NCBI GenBank assembly: GCA_040756995.1
Contig: JBFLYK010000035.1
Span: 1-64,000 of the forward strand
DNA length: 64,000 nucleotides
From: BP-133 sp040756995
GTDB taxonomy: Bacteria > Actinomycetota > Acidimicrobiia > IMCC26256 > BP-133
Direction of reading: 5' to 3'
Shown: in pieces, positions 60,844 through 64,000 of the stretch
How positions within the stretch are numbered: the first letter of the stretch is position 1
Layout: every line of letters starts with the position of its first letter
Position numbers and translations under genes: made by a program
The notes under the pieces: model-generated
Seen by the model: the letters and a program-made list of their open reading frames with translations, nothing else
Databases searched by the model: none
Told to the model about the DNA's origin: nothing

Positions 60844-61236
60844 TCAGTGCGGGTCGACCGTCGGCCCGGGCTCCTCGACCGGGCAGAGGCAGAACTCGTT
60901 GCCTTCCGGGTCGAGCATGACCGTCCAGGGAAACGGACCGGCCAGCTCACCCTCCGCCCGGCGGGCGCCGAGGTCCAGCGCCGAGTCGACCGCCGATTTC
61001 ACGTCGGGCACCACCAGGTCGAGGTGCAGCCGGTTCTTGCCCTGCTTCGGTTCCGGCACGGCCAGGAACAGCAGGTTGGGCCCGTCCTCGGAGAGCTTGG
61101 CCAGCTCGGCGTAGTCCTCGCCGACCTCGACCACGGCCACGCCGAGCAGCGCGCTCCAGAAGCCGCCCAGCCGGTGCGGGTCCTCGCAGTCGATCGTGAT
61201 CGTCCCGACCCTCACTCCACCCAACCCACCCATCAT
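60844..61236 (-). CDS. VOC-family (glyoxalase-like) protein
   Basis: 130 residues from ATG 61236, which overlaps the orn stop (ATGA). One vicinal-oxygen-chelate domain: VGTITIDCEDPHRLGGFWSA, RLHLDLVVPDVKSAVDSALD, FPWTVMLDPEGNEFCLCP. It resembles the glyoxalase-like proteins common in actinobacteria that lack a known substrate. The metal ligand His is present in RLHLDLVV and the terminal Glu in GNEFCL. Confidence 0.85.
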   Translation of the reverse strand: MMGGLGGVRVGTITIDCEDPHRLGGFWSALLGVAVVEVGEDYAELAKLSEDGPNLLFLAVPEPKQGKNRLHLDLVVPDVKSAVDSALDLGARRAEGELAGPFPWTVMLDPEGNEFCLCPVEEPGPTVDPH

Positions 61237-61784
61237 TTGAAGATCGTCTCCCGGTAGTAGCGCAGTTCCTGGATCGACGCTGTGATGTCGGGCAGCGCCC
61301 GGTGGTCCTCCCCCTTGTCCGGACGGGCGGCGAACGCCTCCCGGTACCACCGCCGGCACAGCTCCTTGATCGACGACACGTCGATCGACCGGTAGTGCAG
61401 GTGCTCCTCGATCTCGGGGAGATAGCGAGCCAGGAACCGGCGGTCCATCCCGATGGAGTTGCCGCACAACGGCACCGTCCGGGGCTCGGGCACGTGCCCC
61501 TTGATGTACTCGAGCACCCGCCGGCCCGCTTCCTCGAGCGGGATTCCCGACGTGCCGATCTCGGCCAGCAGCCCCGATCGTTCATGCATCTGACGGACGA
61601 AGTCGCTCATCCGGGCCAGGACCCCGGGCGGCTGGGCCACCACCACCGACAGCCCGGCGTCGAGCGGCTCGAGCGTCGTGGCCGACGTGGCGATCACGGC
61701 GATCTCGACGATGGTGTCGTGCTCCACGTCGAGGCCGGTCATCTCCAGATCCATCCAGATGAGAACCTCATTGCCATCGCTCAC
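61233..61784 (-). CDS. orn: Oligoribonuclease Orn
   Basis: 183 residues from a GTG. DEDDh exonuclease that degrades 2-5 nt RNAs, including pGpG from c-di-GMP turnover. Exo I IWMDLEMTGLDVEHDTIVEI, Exo II region LCGNSIGMDRRFL, Exo III HLHYRSIDVSSIKELCRRWY and the late HRALPDITASIQELRYYRE are all present. TAGCGT stands 8 nt before the start, so it is probably leaderless. Confidence 0.96.
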   Translation of the reverse strand: MSDGNEVLIWMDLEMTGLDVEHDTIVEIAVIATSATTLEPLDAGLSVVVAQPPGVLARMSDFVRQMHERSGLLAEIGTSGIPLEEAGRRVLEYIKGHVPEPRTVPLCGNSIGMDRRFLARYLPEIEEHLHYRSIDVSSIKELCRRWYREAFAARPDKGEDHRALPDITASIQELRYYRETIFK

Positions 61785-61819
61785 GGCTCAGCACGCTACA
61801 GCCACTAACTTCTTCGACC
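61785..61819. promoter_or_regulatory. 35-bp divergent pair of leaderless promoters (orn / GNAT)
   Basis: On the minus strand TAGCGT (61793-61798) is 8 nt before the orn GTG. On the plus strand TAACTT (61806-61811) is 8 nt before the GNAT GTG. The two -10 boxes are only 7 bp apart, so each promoter's -35 region lies in the other's coding side and the two must compete for polymerase. Confidence 0.6.
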
Positions 61820-62428
61820 GTGACGCGCCTCGTTGGCCCCCGAGTGGTGCTGCGGCCGCTCGAACCGGCCGACGGCGATGCCTGGCGCGAGGTGCGCTGG
61901 CGCAACCGGGAATGGCTCGAGCCCTGGGAGCCGCTGCCCGAGCCGGGTTCGCCCGACCTCATGCGCGACGCCGCCGCCTTCCGAGCCCGCTGCGCCTCGG
62001 CCGCCCGCCAGCGCCACCTCGACACCGCCCACCCGCTGGCGATCTTTCTCCACGACGGCACGCTGGCCGGGGAGATCAACCTGTCGGGTATCCAGCGGGG
62101 GCCGTTCCAGAGCGCCCACGTCGGCTACTGGATCGACCAGGCGCACGCCGGGCGGGGTCTCGTTCCCGAGGCTCTCGTCCTGGTGCTCCGGCTGGCCTTC
62201 GAGGAGCTGAAGCTCCACCGGATCGAGGTGGCCATCGTCCCCCGCAACAAGGCCAGCCGTCGGGTGGTGGAGAAGCTCGGCCTCCGGGAGGAAGGCACGG
62301 CCAAGGACTATCTGCAGATCCGGGGCGTGTGGGAAGACCACGTCCGCTACGGCATCACCGCCACCGAGTGGACGGCCCGCCGGCTGGAGCTGACCGAGCG
62401 GTTCCTGACCCGCAGCCCGGTGTCCTAA
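61820..62428 (+). CDS. RimJ/RimL-type GNAT acetyltransferase
   Basis: 202 residues from a GTG. The start LVGPRVVLRPLEPADGDAW, HVGYWIDQAHAGRGLVPEAL (acetyl-CoA loop) and LKLHRIEVAIVPRNKASRRV then VEKLGLREEGTA are typical of N-terminal-amino-acid and ribosomal-protein acetyltransferases such as RimJ. A RimJ-like gene accompanies glp and glpR in mycobacteria; here it is 40 kb away. Exact target unknown. Confidence 0.88.
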   Translation: MTRLVGPRVVLRPLEPADGDAWREVRWRNREWLEPWEPLPEPGSPDLMRDAAAFRARCASAARQRHLDTAHPLAIFLHDGTLAGEINLSGIQRGPFQSAHVGYWIDQAHAGRGLVPEALVLVLRLAFEELKLHRIEVAIVPRNKASRRVVEKLGLREEGTAKDYLQIRGVWEDHVRYGITATEWTARRLELTERFLTRSPVS

Positions 62429-62841
62429 TACCCCTCCCCGGCGACCGACGCGATGTTGGACCGGTCCGGCCGGCTGCAGCCCAACACTCCGGCCATGAGG
62501 TCGCGGATCGACAGGATGCCGATCTCGTGGTCACCGTCGATCACCACCAGATGCCGGAAACCATGCTCCAGCATCGTGCGGGCGGCCTCCATCGTGTCCC
62601 ACTCGGAGGTGGCCACGATGGCGTTCCAGGTCATGTAGTCGGCGACGGTCGCCGAATTCGGGTCGACCCCTTCGGCCACCGCCCGGAGGACGTCGCGCTC
62701 GGAGAGGATCCCCGGCGCCTCCTCCGTGAGGACGATGGCCGAGCCGACCCGCTTGGCGTTCATCAGCTTGGCTGCCTGGGCCAGGGTGTGGGCGGGCCCG
62801 ACGGTGACGAGGTCCCGCACCACGAGGTCGCGGATCTCCAT
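62425..62841 (-). CDS. CBS-domain protein
   Basis: 138 residues made of one Bateman module: CBS1 (~1-60, VRDLVTVGPAHTLAQAAKLM, GILSERDVLRAVAEG) and CBS2 (~65-125, ADYMTWNAIVATSEWDTMEA, IGILSIRDLMAGVLG). Such stand-alone pairs bind adenine nucleotides and regulate partners. TAGGCT lies 6 nt before the ATG. It ends with a short overlap with the convergent GNAT gene. Confidence 0.93.
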   Translation of the reverse strand: MEIRDLVVRDLVTVGPAHTLAQAAKLMNAKRVGSAIVLTEEAPGILSERDVLRAVAEGVDPNSATVADYMTWNAIVATSEWDTMEAARTMLEHGFRHLVVIDGDHEIGILSIRDLMAGVLGCSRPDRSNIASVAGEGY

Positions 62842-62850
62842 GGAGGAAGC

Positions 62851-63927
62851 CTAGACCTCGCGTCCACCCCCGCGGCCAGGGGTCCCCGGCCGTTTCACCA
62901 CTGCGGGGGAGCGGCGGAAGAAGTCCTCCACCGCGGCGTCGTAGCGGTAGGCGGGCCGGGGTTCGCCCACCGTCGAACGGAGCCGGAGGCCGCGGGCGAA
63001 GTCCTCCACGGTGCCGGCCGACGTGTATTGGTACCGGTAACCGGCCTCCTTCAGCCGGCGGTTGTCGACACCCCGGCCGTGGCGCAAGAGGCTCTGCACC
63101 TCGAGCGGCAGGTCGACGATCCCCAGGCGGCGCAACGCTCCAGCGGCCGCGCCCGTCCCCAGAGGGGTGATCGCCACCCGGCGGCGGCCGACGATGCGGC
63201 ACACGTCGCTCCAGGGGAGCGTCCCGTCGCCGGCGACGTTGAAGACGCCCGGCACGTCGCGGCGGGCGGTGAAGCACAGGGCGCCGAGCACGTCGTCCTG
63301 GTGGGTGAACTGCAGCCGGGGATCGAAGCCGAAGATCTCCGGCACCACCGGCAACCGCAGCGCCCTCGACAGCGGCGTGTCGAGGTCGGGGCCGAGGACA
63401 TTGGAGAACCGCAGCCGGGTCACCACCACGTCCGGATGGTCGTCGGCGAAGTCCGAGACGTAGCCCTCCACTTCCAGCAGGCTGCGCTCCACCCGGGTGC
63501 GGGCCGGGCCGGCGCGGTGGGCGTCCTCGGCGAAGAAGTACGGGTCCTTCGGCGTCGAGCCGTAGACCAGCGTCGAGGACTTGAGCACCACCTTGCGGAC
63601 CGACGAACCCGGCGCCCCCGCCGCGGCCAGAAGGTTCATGGTGCCGATCACGTTGGTCTCGTGGAGAGCCCGGGGACCGATCGTGGTGGAGTCGACCTCG
63701 AGGTGCGTGTGGAGGATCGTGTCGACCTCGGTGGCCCGGACCAGCCGGGAGAGGATCGAGTACGACGAGTCGGCCCGCACCACCTCCGTACGTTCCAGCG
63801 GCACGGCCGGCGCCCGGGTGTCGAGGCCGACGACCACCTCGACGGACGGGTCCTGCTCGATGACCTGCGCCGTCCGCCCGCCCCAGAAGGTGCCGATCCC
63901 GGTGACGAGCACCCGCTGGCCCCCCAT
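62851..63927 (-). CDS. NAD-dependent epimerase/dehydratase family protein (extended SDR)
   Basis: 358 residues from the ATG at 63927, whose A is the last base of the upstream stop (TGATG); a GTG at 63939 is an alternative. N-terminal Rossmann motif QRVLVTGIGTFWGGRTAQV (GxGxxxG-like, with Trp inserted), acidic GLDTRAP at strand 2, and YGSTPKDP where the catalytic Tyr is expected. It resembles the mycobacterial Rv0501 (GalE2) protein, which is also paired with an acyltransferase. Substrate unknown. Confidence 0.85.
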   Translation of the reverse strand: MGGQRVLVTGIGTFWGGRTAQVIEQDPSVEVVVGLDTRAPAVPLERTEVVRADSSYSILSRLVRATEVDTILHTHLEVDSTTIGPRALHETNVIGTMNLLAAAGAPGSSVRKVVLKSSTLVYGSTPKDPYFFAEDAHRAGPARTRVERSLLEVEGYVSDFADDHPDVVVTRLRFSNVLGPDLDTPLSRALRLPVVPEIFGFDPRLQFTHQDDVLGALCFTARRDVPGVFNVAGDGTLPWSDVCRIVGRRRVAITPLGTGAAAGALRRLGIVDLPLEVQSLLRHGRGVDNRRLKEAGYRYQYTSAGTVEDFARGLRLRSTVGEPRPAYRYDAAVEDFFRRSPAVVKRPGTPGRGGGREV

Positions 63928-64000
63928 CAGCCGAACCACACGCTGCGGCGGAGGGACAGCATGTCGTAGAGGGCGTCCTGAATCCTGGTGCGGATGGCCT
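63927..64000 (-). CDS. C-terminal end of a probable phospholipid acyltransferase (PlsC-like), partial
   Basis: Only the last 23 codons are visible: AIRTRIQDALYDMLSLRRS then VWFG and stop. This ending (an amphipathic helix then RRSVWFG) is that of the mycobacterial Rv0502-type 1-acylglycerol-3-phosphate acyltransferases, which also directly precede the epimerase gene. The catalytic HxxxxD motif is outside the window, so the call rests on the tail and on gene order. Confidence 0.5.
   Translation of the reverse strand, partial: AIRTRIQDALYDMLSLRRSVWFG

Overview
The window is about 64 kb of very GC-rich, gene-dense chromosome. The gene order, the 33-residue ribosomal protein bS22, the FmdB/Ruc-type chaperone under a CIRCE operator, the DUF501, DUF4383 and DUF305 proteins, and the many genes with a TANNNT box 5-8 nt before the start codon all point to an actinobacterium. 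The run tatD - (rpfB/yabE position) - rsmA - ispE - glmU - prs - rplY - pth - mfd - mazG - eno - divIC - DUF501 - ppx follows the mycobacterial order. A deep-branching class such as Acidimicrobiia fits, but this is inference. No phage, insertion sequence or CRISPR array was seen.

Layout. 1-7.7 kb: two copies of a cassette made of a Tat-exported molybdenum hydroxylase (large subunit plus [2Fe-2S] subunit) facing a CRP-family regulator; the first small subunit is cut by the window edge. 7.7-16 kb: accessory genes (a YcnI/Cu-Zn-SOD-like copper protein, methyltransferase, GDT1-type cation exporter, MBL-rhodanese sulfur enzyme with an MFS transporter, GNAT, an orphan ribbon-helix-helix protein, DUF305, DHFR-like reductase) and tRNA-Ala. 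16-26 kb: a translin homologue, a GlpR-like membrane protein, moaC, moaA, moeA/glp, a secreted subtilase, galU and a diguanylate cyclase. 26-31 kb: ruc, MTA phosphorylase, uppP, HAD hydrolase, ychF, DUF192, rsmI and an AbrB-type regulator. 31-50 kb: the conserved housekeeping run from metG to divIC, with tRNA-Gln. 50-57 kb: a glcD-glcE-glcF-malate synthase operon read leftward. 57-64 kb: LPXTG surface protein, FlK-like thioesterase, DUF501, exopolyphosphatase, a frameshifted aminotransferase, orn, CBS and epimerase genes, and the tail of an acyltransferase.

How the genes work together. MoaC, MoaA and MoeA make the molybdenum cofactor that the two hydroxylases at the left end would need. The MoeA homologue also sits with a GlpR-like receptor and galU, the setting of the actinobacterial gephyrin-like division module. 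GlcDEF oxidises glycolate to glyoxylate, malate synthase condenses it with acetyl-CoA, and the nearby aminotransferase could convert glyoxylate to glycine. MetG-to-DivIC supplies translation, rRNA modification, isoprenoid, peptidoglycan-precursor, PRPP, repair and division functions.

Most unusual structure: (i) two roughly 160-bp near-palindromes (25626-25784 and 28472-28633) in opposite orientation, which share an apical core while their outer arms differ in sequence but still pair; (ii) a 46-bp palindromic repeat in two copies, one between genes and one inside the glcF reading frame; (iii) a hairpin leader with a compensatory base change upstream of both CRP-family genes.
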